Shown here: in pieces, positions 52,712 to 60,880 of the stretch | Numbering within the stretch: position 1 is the stretch's first letter | Layout of the letters: each line of letters opens with the position of its first letter | Notes under the pieces: model-generated | What the model was told of the DNA's origin: nothing | Seen by the model: only the letters and a program-made list of their open reading frames with translations | Database searches by the model: none | Made by a program: the position numbers and the translations under genes | From: Anaerolineales bacterium UBA6055 | GTDB lineage: Bacteria > Chloroflexota > Anaerolineae > Aggregatilineales > Phototrophicaceae | Reading direction: 5' to 3' | Assembly (NCBI GenBank): GCA_002428985.1 | Contig: DIYL01000040.1 | Location: forward strand, 83,595-147,594 | DNA: 64,000 bases

Positions 52712-53700
52712 TGTTTGAACTTGTTTTTCTGGGTACATCTGCGGCCGCACCGTCAATTCATCGGGGCTTGTCGTCGATTGCTGTGTTAGCAGGTGAGAAC
52801 CGCTTTCTGGTTGATTGTGGCGAAGGTACGCAACGTCAGATTCTGCGCAGTGGGATCGGATTCAAACGCTTAAATCGTATCTTCCTTACACATGCCCATC
52901 TGGATCATGTGCTTGGTTTGGGTGGGCTACTGTCGACCTTTGGACGTTGGGAAGCAATGGACGAAATTTTTGTATGGGGTGGTCGTCCAGCATTGGAACG
53001 CGTGCAAGCACTCGTCAACGAAGTTGTGTTTCGTGGTGAGAATCCACCTGTCCCGATTCACTTTAAGCGAACGCAACCCGACGACGTGCTATTTCAAGGG
53101 CGCAAATTTTCAATTAATGCATTTCCGGTCACACATCGTGGGCGAGAATGTTTTGGATATATTTTCCAAGAAAATGATCGCCGCCCATTCATGGTTGAAA
53201 AAGCTGAAGCGTTGGGTGTACCCGTTGGACCAGAGCGTGGGCGATTAGTATCGGGTGAGGCAGTTACATTAGATGATGGAACTGTTGTAAAACCTGATGA
53301 TGTATTAGGCGAGACAATCAAAGGGACGAAGGTTGTGATTACTGGGGATATTGCCCGCACGGATAACATCAAACAATATGTGCAGGATGCTGATGTGCTG
53401 GTGATCGAAGCTACTTATTTGGATGCAGATAGCGAGATGGCGCGACAGGTCGGACATATTACTGCGCGTCAGGCGGCTGAGCTGGCGATTGAGTGTAATG
53501 TGAAATATTTGTTCCTGACACATATTTCTCGGCGTTATCGTGAATATGATGTTATCCGTGAGGCACGTCACTATTTTAAAGATTCATATGTTGTCCGCGA
53601 CCTCGACCACTTTGTGATTTTTCGAGATAAATTACCGCAAAAAATTGAACTTGACCCAGATAGTACAGTTGATGAAGATTTGCCTGAGATGGGAGGCTAG
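52711..53700 (+). CDS. rnz: ribonuclease Z
   Basis: 329 residues of the metallo-beta-lactamase fold specialised for tRNA 3' processing: FLGTSAAAPSIHRGLSSIAV at the start, the metal motif LTHAHLDHVLGLGGLL, PVTHRGRECFGYIF, GDIARTDNI, LVIEATYLD with downstream GHITARQAAELA, and LTHISRRY. All His/Asp ligands of the family are present. It cuts pre-tRNA after the discriminator base. The ATG overlaps the glycosyltransferase stop codon by one base. The O-methyltransferase gene follows two bases after its stop. Confidence 0.92.
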   Translation: MFELVFLGTSAAAPSIHRGLSSIAVLAGENRFLVDCGEGTQRQILRSGIGFKRLNRIFLTHAHLDHVLGLGGLLSTFGRWEAMDEIFVWGGRPALERVQALVNEVVFRGENPPVPIHFKRTQPDDVLFQGRKFSINAFPVTHRGRECFGYIFQENDRRPFMVEKAEALGVPVGPERGRLVSGEAVTLDDGTVVKPDDVLGETIKGTKVVITGDIARTDNIKQYVQDADVLVIEATYLDADSEMARQVGHITARQAAELAIECNVKYLFLTHISRRYREYDVIREARHYFKDSYVVRDLDHFVIFRDKLPQKIELDPDSTVDEDLPEMGG

Positions 53701-53702
53701 CT

Positions 53703-54344
53703 ATGAGCGACACATTACGCAAACGATTTAATGATTATGTCAACGATTTATTTGTCGAAGAAGACGACATTCTAAAATTTGTGCGTGACGAAACACAACG
53801 ACTCGGATTACCTCTGATAAATCTTGATCCATTTGAAGGTCAAATGATGAAGGTATTAGTCGCTATGACAGGTGCAAAGAAAATTGTTGAAGTTGGCACA
53901 TTGGCTGGCTATAGTGGTATCTGGATTGCACGCGGATTACCTGCGGATGGTAAACTCATCACAATTGAAAAAAGTGGAAAACATGCGGATATTTCTCGCA
54001 CACATTTTGAAAAAGCTGGAGTGAGTGGCCAAGTTACAGTGTATCAAGGGGCGGGCATGGACATCCTCAATAAAATTGCCAGCGATGCACCTTATGATAT
54101 GTTGTTTATTGATGCGGATAAATCTAACTATGGTAATTACCTCAATTGGGCTGCCGAACATTTGCGGATTGGTGGTACAGTCATGGCGCATAATGCCTTC
54201 TGGGGTGGCAATATCTTCGACCCCCAAACTGAAGATGATCACGGCTTAGTGGCATTCAATCAAGCGCTTGCTGATCACCCGCAACTCATGAGTACGATTA
54301 TTGAAGTCGGCGACGGCCTTGCTGTTGGTGTGAAAACAGGATAA
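53703..54344 (+). CDS. O-methyltransferase family 3 (caffeoyl-CoA OMT-like)
   Basis: 213 residues of the class I SAM-dependent type: GAKKIVEVGTLAGYSGIWIARGL is the SAM loop, DMLFIDADKSNY the catalytic metal-binding Asp region, and GGTVMAHNAFWGG the following strand. Members methylate catechol-type or other hydroxyls with a divalent metal. The substrate is unknown. It immediately follows RNase Z and probably shares its transcript; it converges with the dehydrogenase gene with nine bases between. Confidence 0.88.
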   Translation: MSDTLRKRFNDYVNDLFVEEDDILKFVRDETQRLGLPLINLDPFEGQMMKVLVAMTGAKKIVEVGTLAGYSGIWIARGLPADGKLITIEKSGKHADISRTHFEKAGVSGQVTVYQGAGMDILNKIASDAPYDMLFIDADKSNYGNYLNWAAEHLRIGGTVMAHNAFWGGNIFDPQTEDDHGLVAFNQALADHPQLMSTIIEVGDGLAVGVKTG

Positions 54345-54353
54345 TGAATTTTG

Positions 54354-55430
54354 TTAATCTGCATCTTTTGGTTGCAGAGGTTGGATTTTTAAACGATCTG
54401 CAAGGGTGTTAAATTGTTCCATATCAAATGCTTTCACGGGAACGCCTCGCGTTGTGCGCTCTGATGTCGTTGCTTTCTCTGGATCACCGGGGATCATCAC
54501 GGGGACTTCTGAATCCATGCGTGGTTGTTGGCGTATTTTATCGGCATTTTTCTGTAGGTCTTGCTTGAATGCGTCGAGATCACGGAATGCCGAAATCCTA
54601 ATTGCTATGCAGAATTGCGCTAGATAGCGTTTTTCTGACAAGGGCACACCAAACATACCTGATACATTATCACCAGAGGGCATCCCACTCAGCATACTAG
54701 ATAAGATATCTGCCATCATCAAAAATCCGAAGCCCTTATAATCACCTATCGGTAACATCTGGAATGCAAGTGACGGATCAGCTGTCGGATTTCCCTGTTC
54801 ATCTGCTGCCACATTCAGATGGGGTAATGTCTTGCCATCCTCAGCATATGTTTTGACCTTATTTGCAGAAAACGGAACAGGTGTCGCATCAAAACAGAAT
54901 GGCTCTTCATTCAACATCGGGGCGGCAATGCAGGTTGGATTTGTGCCAAAGAAGGGTGATGTACTATTGGGTGTACGGACTTTAGGGGCTGCATTGGTCG
55001 TCGCTAATCCGATCATATTGTTATTAGCCGCTTCGATCCCGTAAGTTGCCATCGCGCCATTATGGGATGAATTCTTGATCACAACAACGCCCACTCCAAC
55101 GGTCTGTGCCAATTGCATGGCGTGGCGCATCCCGCGTAAACAAGCAACATGCCCAAGGGTATGATCTGCATCCAATATTGCTGTCGCAGGTGCTGTATCA
55201 TCTATGGTGATATTAGGTTGTGGGTTGAGTCGTCCGCCTTCTACCGCTGAGACATAGTGTGGGAGTAACCGGATCGCGTGCGAATCGACACCACGTATTG
55301 TGGTTAACCATAAAGCATAAGCGGTTAGATCTGCAACTTCATCTGTACAGTCCACAGCTTTAAACGCATCGAAGGCAAATCGGCGAATATCTTGGTGTTC
55401 TACTAGATGATGGGTAACAGACTCAGACAT
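54354..55430 (-). CDS. malate/L-lactate dehydrogenase family protein (Ldh_2)
   Basis: About 358 residues of the Ldh_2 family, a fold unrelated to classical lactate dehydrogenase: AYALWLTTIRGVDSHAIRLLP, LDADHTLGHVACLRGM, VVIKNSSHNGAMATYGIEA with the catalytic His, and NSTSPFFGTNPTCIAAPM. Members reduce or oxidise 2-hydroxy acids such as malate, ureidoglycolate or sulfolactate. The start is ATG 55430; a GTG at 55439 is in frame but has no better site. Monocistronic and divergent from the MFS exporter. Confidence 0.88.
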   Translation of the reverse strand: MSESVTHHLVEHQDIRRFAFDAFKAVDCTDEVADLTAYALWLTTIRGVDSHAIRLLPHYVSAVEGGRLNPQPNITIDDTAPATAILDADHTLGHVACLRGMRHAMQLAQTVGVGVVVIKNSSHNGAMATYGIEAANNNMIGLATTNAAPKVRTPNSTSPFFGTNPTCIAAPMLNEEPFCFDATPVPFSANKVKTYAEDGKTLPHLNVAADEQGNPTADPSLAFQMLPIGDYKGFGFLMMADILSSMLSGMPSGDNVSGMFGVPLSEKRYLAQFCIAIRISAFRDLDAFKQDLQKNADKIRQQPRMDSEVPVMIPGDPEKATTSERTTRGVPVKAFDMEQFNTLADRLKIQPLQPKDAD

Positions 55431-55524
55431 AAGGTACACTCACTGTATTCTTTACATGGTTAGTAATTCCACGAAAGCCTAACACATATGATAACTCCAA
55501 TGCAAAAAGTCGACATAGAGCTTT

Positions 55525-55561
55525 AAATCTACATAAAAACTGTAATATCGATGGTAGATTT
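55525..55561. promoter_or_regulatory. inverted repeat upstream of the MFS exporter
   Basis: Arms AAATCTAC (55525-55532) and GTAGATTT (55554-55561) are exact reverse complements separated by 21 bases; a TATACT box follows at 55578-55583. The right arm in context, GTAGATTTTA, recurs in the operator-like site at 29622-29631 upstream of the PucC-like gene. Candidate binding site for a shared regulator. Confidence 0.4.
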
Positions 55562-55612
55562 TATGTTCTAATTAGACTATACTAAAAAAGAATTTTAGGG
55601 AGAAAAATAATT

Positions 55613-56845
55613 TTGGAATTTATACGCGTACTTCGTCAACGAGATGTGTTATTGCTGTGGATCGGGAAGCTTGTTTCTGCAATTGGAGATAAGTTTTTTG
55701 ATATTGCCGTGGTTTGGATCGCAACAAAAGAGGTCGGTGCCGCCGCGGGTGGTGTAGTTGTTGCGGGAACAATCGCATCTCTGATTTTTTGGTTGTTGGG
55801 TGGCGTCTATGCTGATCGCTGGAATCGACGGTCGACAATGATTGCTACGGATGTTTTACGGGCATTGGTGCTGTTATGGTTAGTTGTGATCATGATGACT
55901 GGTCAGTTACAACTGTGGCATATCGGTGTCATCACCGCGATCTTAAGTGCATTAAACGCATTATTCCAACCTGCATTGATTGCGAGTCTGCCAGAAATTG
56001 TACCCGATACACGTCAATTACAAGCGACAAATGCGCTTATGGATATAACAACCCGCGTTGCGATGAGTATTGCACCTGTGTTGGCGGGGTATTTACTGGC
56101 ATTAACAACAGCGGAAAATTTATTTCTATTCGATGCGCTGACATTCATTATTTCGGCTGTTGCCTTGTATGCTATCGGTGGTAAATATAAGTGGAAAACA
56201 GATAATGCTAAACAGAAAGATATTCGTGCGGATATTATCGAAGGCTTTCGGTTGATCGTTGCGCATCGACCACTGGCTTGGGGGATCTTTCTGGTAATTT
56301 TCTCGCTTAATATTGTGTGGTCATTATTTTATATCATAGGTATACCGTTATATGCACAACAAGTGCTAGGTGGGGATGCGCTTGCATTCGGTATGATTGC
56401 GACTGCTTATGGTGTTGGCAATGTTGTTGGCGGTTTTATCATCGGTAATTTACAAACAGATCGCCGACTATTATTGTTATTTGGTGGGAATCTTGTCTTG
56501 GGATTTGGTTTTGTTATATTGGCATTATCTGCCTCGTTGCCATTAGCGATGTTGGGAGCATTTTTTGCATCATTTGGCGGACCGATGACGGATGTGACAT
56601 TGTTGGTGTTGATGCAGAAAGAACTTCCGTCGGGAACAATTGGCAAAACCTATAGTTTGCGGATGATTGTATCAGACATTGGCTCGATGATTGGGTTGGG
56701 GGTTGCACCGTTGTTTTACGCTGTATTTGATATTCAAACAGGCATGTTTTTGTGTGCGGTTGCTACGGCAATTATTGGTATCATCGGGCTAATACGGTTT
56801 CAGCATGAATGGCGGTTTCCAGATATTAAACCTGCTTTAGAATAA
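55613..56845 (+). CDS. MFS exporter (MFS_3/EntS-like)
   Basis: 410 residues with twelve membrane segments. The N-terminus (RVLRQRDVLLLWIGKLVSAIGDKFFDIA) and the loop GGVYADRWNRRSTMIATDVLRAL are typical of drug or siderophore exporters of the MFS_3 group. It probably exports a small molecule across the membrane; the substrate cannot be told. The start is TTG 55613, supported by AGGGAG ten bases upstream and by absence of an ATG near. It is divergent from the Ldh_2 gene. Confidence 0.85.
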   Translation: MEFIRVLRQRDVLLLWIGKLVSAIGDKFFDIAVVWIATKEVGAAAGGVVVAGTIASLIFWLLGGVYADRWNRRSTMIATDVLRALVLLWLVVIMMTGQLQLWHIGVITAILSALNALFQPALIASLPEIVPDTRQLQATNALMDITTRVAMSIAPVLAGYLLALTTAENLFLFDALTFIISAVALYAIGGKYKWKTDNAKQKDIRADIIEGFRLIVAHRPLAWGIFLVIFSLNIVWSLFYIIGIPLYAQQVLGGDALAFGMIATAYGVGNVVGGFIIGNLQTDRRLLLLFGGNLVLGFGFVILALSASLPLAMLGAFFASFGGPMTDVTLLVLMQKELPSGTIGKTYSLRMIVSDIGSMIGLGVAPLFYAVFDIQTGMFLCAVATAIIGIIGLIRFQHEWRFPDIKPALE

Positions 56846-56908
56846 ACTGATGACAGAGCAATGAGACTCGCCTAATATCGTTGCTTACAGATCAATGGAC
56901 CACAAATC

Positions 56909-56954
56909 TAGTATAAGCAATCTGGTTTTTTGTGAAGCAGAATTGCTTATACTA
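56909..56954. terminator. bidirectional hairpin between converging genes
   Basis: Perfect 13-base arms TAGTATAAGCAAT (56909-56921) and ATTGCTTATACTA (56942-56954), 20-base loop with a T run. It lies between the MFS exporter and the converging rimO and should terminate both. Confidence 0.7.
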
Positions 56955-56984
56955 TTTCAAATTTCCTTTAAAGAGAGGAGGCGT

Positions 56985-58442
56985 TTACTCAATGCTATCG
57001 AGGTCGATCATGCCTTCACCATAGGATTTGCCGGGTTCGATGATAATCGGTGCGCCTGTATCGACGGTTGCCATAAGATCGTAAGTGGTTGCGCCAGTGA
57101 TACGAACGGGCACGATTTCGCCCGGTGGTAATTCACCTTCGACAAAGACATAACCATCGATTTCTGGGGCATCGCGGTAACTCCGTCCGAGGCTGATGAT
57201 GTCTCCGGTTTCATTACCATCTTCATCTTCGCCCATACCATGACCTTCAACCAGAATATCGAGTGTTTTGCCGACGTTGGCTTGATTTTTCTTAAGGCTG
57301 ATGCCTTGTTGCAATTCCATCAAGCGTTCGTAGCGATCTTGCTTAACATCGTCATCAACATGATTTGGCAAAGTCGCGCTCGGTGTGCCCAATTCGTAGC
57401 TGTATTTGAACGCGCCAACACGATCAAATTCGAGGTCGCGCACCATCGTCGTAAGACCCTGAAATTCTTCTTCGGTTTCACCTGGATAACCAACGATAAA
57501 GGTTGTCCGTACTGCTAAATTCGGAATCATCTCGCGTAGTTTACCGATGGTGTCATATACCCATTCGACTTTGGCGGGACGTTTCATACGTTTGAGGGTT
57601 TCGCGATGACCGTGTTGCAATGGAATATCAAGATAGGGCAGGACTTGATCGTGTTTTGCCATAGCTTCCATCAATTTTGGCGTGACATAACCCGGATAAG
57701 CATACATGATGCGTAACCACGGGATGTCGGGTGCGGCTTTGACGATTTCATCGAGTAGATGCGCGAGACCATCTTTTAAGCCGAGATCATAGCCATAGTC
57801 GGTGCTGTCTTGTGCGATGAGCATGATTTCTTGCACACCCATATTTTGCAAACGAACGGCTTCGGCGACAATCGATTCAATTGGGCGACTGACGGCCGTT
57901 CCTTTAATTTTCGGAATCGCACAAAATGCGCACGGGCGGCGGCATCCATCGGCTATTTTGAGGTAGGCATAAGCTCCCTGTACACTGGCACGGAGCACAC
58001 CTTTTTCATCAAGTCCGACGACTTCGGCTTCGGTCGGTAGATGATACATTGGTTCAGGGTGTTTGCGGTCACGTAAGCGTGTGATGAGGTCGAAAATATC
58101 CATCCAGCGACGTGTGCCGATAACACCATCTAAACCTGGGACTTCTTGCACGAGTGTGTCACCATAACGTTGTGATAGACAACCTGCTGCAATCACCATT
58201 TGATTGTCACGTTTGATTTCGACAAGTTCCCGCAGGGTATCGACGGATTCTTGCTTGGCGGAGTTGATGAAACCGCAGGTATTCACAATCATGACTTCGG
58301 CATCATCGGGATTGCCGACACCGGACATGCCATTTTGATGTAAGACTTGGGCGATGCTCTCGCTATCGACTGTGTTTTTGGAACAACCGAGGCTAATCAG
58401 GAAAAATTTATCTTTTACTTTGGGTTGGATTTGTGTTGCCAT
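56985..58442 (-). CDS. rimO: ribosomal protein S12 methylthiotransferase
   Basis: 485 residues, a radical-SAM methylthiotransferase: the N-terminal UPF0004 domain with LISLGCSKNTVDSE, VNTCGFINSAKQES and AAGCLSQRYGD (three Cys for the second cluster), the radical-SAM motif ADGCRRPCAFCAIP, and a C-terminal TRAM domain. RPIESIVAEAVRLQ and FIVGYPGETEEEF are typical of RimO. It adds a methylthio group to Asp in ribosomal protein S12. The TRAM part contains an acidic insertion (GMGEDEDGNETGD) that is not universal. Assignment to RimO rather than MiaB or MtaB rests on the S-L-G-C-S-K-N-x-V-D-S-E start. Confidence 0.92.
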   Translation of the reverse strand: MATQIQPKVKDKFFLISLGCSKNTVDSESIAQVLHQNGMSGVGNPDDAEVMIVNTCGFINSAKQESVDTLRELVEIKRDNQMVIAAGCLSQRYGDTLVQEVPGLDGVIGTRRWMDIFDLITRLRDRKHPEPMYHLPTEAEVVGLDEKGVLRASVQGAYAYLKIADGCRRPCAFCAIPKIKGTAVSRPIESIVAEAVRLQNMGVQEIMLIAQDSTDYGYDLGLKDGLAHLLDEIVKAAPDIPWLRIMYAYPGYVTPKLMEAMAKHDQVLPYLDIPLQHGHRETLKRMKRPAKVEWVYDTIGKLREMIPNLAVRTTFIVGYPGETEEEFQGLTTMVRDLEFDRVGAFKYSYELGTPSATLPNHVDDDVKQDRYERLMELQQGISLKKNQANVGKTLDILVEGHGMGEDEDGNETGDIISLGRSYRDAPEIDGYVFVEGELPPGEIVPVRITGATTYDLMATVDTGAPIIIEPGKSYGEGMIDLDSIE

Positions 58443-58617
58443 GTACCTTGTCTGTTATCTGATTTTTTTAGATGTCTATCTATTTTACGCGTGATATGCA
58501 CAGGGGAATAGACTGTGATTGAGGCATCATAAGAATACCTAATGTAACCATAAAGTTTTCATCTGTCATTACTAGTCAGCCATAGTGATTAAGCTAACTA
58601 TAGGACGGACAGATTGT

Positions 58618-59058
58618 TTAGGATGTTTTTTCAGATAAGAGCCATGCTATTGCTTCTTCCTCTTGTTGGATGGTGAAGAATTTTTGCCGATCATCCCGTT
58701 TACGTGACTTGATAATTTGTAAGATGGTGCCAAGAAGATTAAATGCAGTTGCGTTGTCTTTCGACACAATAGCCGCATGTGTAAATGGTCTTATAGGATA
58801 GTCTTCGATGAATTGTTTCATCAAACGGTCAAAATAACTTATCGACGGAAATCTTCCTTCTATGTATATCAAATATAAAGTTAATGTGTCGTCTAATGTA
58901 TGATCAGTAACTTTACGAAAAAGCGACATGATTTCATCAACCGCATCACGTTTTCCGCTTAATATAGTGAATTTATGAATGTTCTTTTCCTCAAGGTATT
59001 CATACCGGGTATAATCCAAGCCGTCACTATATACTTCAATCTCATGGAATTGGTGCAT
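58618..59058 (-). CDS. STAS/SpoIIAA-like domain protein
   Basis: 146 residues with an alternating beta/alpha pattern: IHKFTILSGKRDAVDEIMSLFRK, TLTLYLIYIEGRFPSISYFDRLM, THAAIVSKDNATAFNLLG and a C-terminal FFTIQQEEEAIAWLLSE. This ending is typical of SpoIIAA-like/STAS-like proteins of Chloroflexota and cyanobacteria. The function is unknown. It stands alone, 133 bases upstream of the HAD gene and in the same direction. Confidence 0.65.
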   Translation of the reverse strand: MHQFHEIEVYSDGLDYTRYEYLEEKNIHKFTILSGKRDAVDEIMSLFRKVTDHTLDDTLTLYLIYIEGRFPSISYFDRLMKQFIEDYPIRPFTHAAIVSKDNATAFNLLGTILQIIKSRKRDDRQKFFTIQQEEEAIAWLLSEKTS

Positions 59059-59191
59059 GATGAGCCCTTAAGTTGTTGACACAGGACTCTATTGTACGTC
59101 TGACAGATATATGGGTATAGGCTTTGCTTGGGAGATTGTGAAAGTCTTAACAAAGTGGGGCGTAGAAGCAGAGTTCTATTCATCTGCTTGA

Positions 59192-59848
59192 CTAATACTT
59201 CAAAACGTCAGCAATCTTGTCAAGCAAATCGGCATGATCTTTCAGTAGAATATAACCATCCACAGTTTGCTCATCACCAAGCGGATCATATTTGAACACC
59301 GTCATGCCAGCGCGTTGGGCTGCTGTAACACCGACAGCACTATCTTCAATGACGATGCAATTGTCCGGTGTAAATCCCATCTGTTTAGCGGCGTGTAAAA
59401 ATAAGTCTGGCTCGGGTTTCCATGAGTTAATTTGATAGGCACTATAGGTGTGCTTACCGAAGAAGTCAGCTAATCCTGTCACAGATAGGGCATGCTCGAT
59501 TTTAATCATTGGTGAGCTGGAGGCCACGCATTTGGCATACGGTAATTGTGCCAGCATATCATGTACATTGGGCATGGCTTTAAGTTCTGTCTCGAATAAT
59601 TTGCGGGCATGTTCACGATAGATCGGTTCAAAATTGTCGGGAAACTTGAATTGATGTCGTACTTCAAGATCAGCGATAATGCTGGCAAACTGTCCTCCCC
59701 GATGCCGGCTAATGAGTGACTCAACAGTTTCGTCAACATCCGGCATGAAGTCCAGTAAGGCGCGGTATCCAAGTGGCTCACTATCGACAAGTGTACCGTC
59801 CATATCAAATATGATGCAGATTGAATCAATGTGCGGTGTGTTGGTCAT
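59192..59848 (-). CDS. HAD-family phosphatase (beta-phosphoglucomutase-like)
   Basis: About 218 residues with HAD motif I IIFDMDGTLVDSEPLG, a C1 helical cap, motif II CVASSSPMIKIEHAL, the Lys of INSWKPEPDLFLHAAKQMG, and motif III/IV CIVIEDSAVGVTAAQRAGM. Members act as sugar-phosphate phosphatases or mutases. I chose ATG 59848, which overlaps the FGE-like gene stop (ATGA) and has AAGG upstream; the longer TTG start at 59878 overlaps that gene further. Cotranscribed with the FGE-like gene. Confidence 0.88.
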   Translation of the reverse strand: MTNTPHIDSICIIFDMDGTLVDSEPLGYRALLDFMPDVDETVESLISRHRGGQFASIIADLEVRHQFKFPDNFEPIYREHARKLFETELKAMPNVHDMLAQLPYAKCVASSSPMIKIEHALSVTGLADFFGKHTYSAYQINSWKPEPDLFLHAAKQMGFTPDNCIVIEDSAVGVTAAQRAGMTVFKYDPLGDEQTVDGYILLKDHADLLDKIADVLKY

Positions 59849-60795
59849 TGGCTTATGCCTTGAATCTGATTGATACAACGAAAACCTGCGTCATCACGTT
59901 TGCTAATTTCAGATCGATTAATACGATTCGAAGCTCGCAAATAGTTCCATGTTTGGTTAAAGGCAGAACCTCGAAGAATTCGCTCCTCACTACCGTTACT
60001 CTCTCCAATTGGCTCCTGACTGGTAGTATACTGAAATACTCTATAAACGGATGTTGTCCATTCCAATACATTACCAGTCATATTCCGCGCACCGACCCAC
60101 GATTCGCCACCTTGAAATGCTGTTACAGGTGCTGTGACCGCGTAACTATCATGATATACATTTCCAGAAATAAAAATAGAAAGTGTCGATGCCCATTCTG
60201 ATTCAAGACAACTCGAGTCACAGTAATTTGCTTCTAGTCCAACAAATTCGTTACCCCACGGGTATATCCAACTTTCTGGACCTCTAGCAGCATATTCCCA
60301 TTGTTTTTCTGATGGCACAGACATACCTCGCCATTCGCAATAACGAGTTGCGTCTTCAAAAGAAACGCGTGTGATAGGCTGATCAGGTTTAGTCGAGAAA
60401 TCTGATGGACGAGCTGATGAACAATTACCGGCTTTGACACAAAGCATATATTGGTTTCTACTTACTTCGTAACGGTCAATGAAAAATGGATGGTCAATAA
60501 TCTGCAGGTTGTTCTCGGTCATAACTTCGTCGGCAAACCAGTTACGCTCACAGTAACCAGGGAAAAATACTGAATGGCAAAGAGCCAGTACGTCTTCAAC
60601 CTCATCCTCTGTAATACCCATAAGGAATTCACCTGATGGAACTAATACCATTTCACTATTGGTTGGATCACTTTCAAAAACATAGCTGTATGGTATCCAG
60701 TCTAAATTAAGACCATCAAAGTTGCGCGCTAGGTCTATTGCTTCAGATAAGGAATTCGTCACAATTGAATCTTGGCTTGTTGATTTATAAGTCAC
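59845..60795 (-). CDS. FGE/SUMF1-like domain protein (probably non-catalytic), 5' end disturbed
   Basis: 316 residues from a GTG at 60795. The formylglycine-generating-enzyme-type fold is clear: MVLVPSGEFLMGI, HPFFIDRYEVSRNQYM, PITRVSFEDATRYCEW, VPSEKQWEYAARGP, NMTGNVLEWT, and RILRGSAFNQTWNYLRASNR. In true FGE the last region holds the two catalytic Cys; here they are absent, so it is more likely a binding relative. No ribosome site precedes the GTG. Upstream, AAGGAG (60868-60863) and an ATG at 60857 start a frame that stops after 18 codons. Shifting one base there joins a hydrophobic stretch (LITANHIIILCLIFV) to this protein, which would give a proper membrane anchor. I infer a one-base deletion. 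Confidence 0.72.
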   Translation of the reverse strand: MTYKSTSQDSIVTNSLSEAIDLARNFDGLNLDWIPYSYVFESDPTNSEMVLVPSGEFLMGITEDEVEDVLALCHSVFFPGYCERNWFADEVMTENNLQIIDHPFFIDRYEVSRNQYMLCVKAGNCSSARPSDFSTKPDQPITRVSFEDATRYCEWRGMSVPSEKQWEYAARGPESWIYPWGNEFVGLEANYCDSSCLESEWASTLSIFISGNVYHDSYAVTAPVTAFQGGESWVGARNMTGNVLEWTTSVYRVFQYTTSQEPIGESNGSEERILRGSAFNQTWNYLRASNRINRSEISKRDDAGFRCINQIQGISQ

Positions 60796-60880
60796 AAATA
60801 TTAGACAAAGGATGATAATGTGATTTGCAGTAATGAGGATGTACGCTTGTAAGTCATTTGCTCTCCTTATACTTGTTTTG

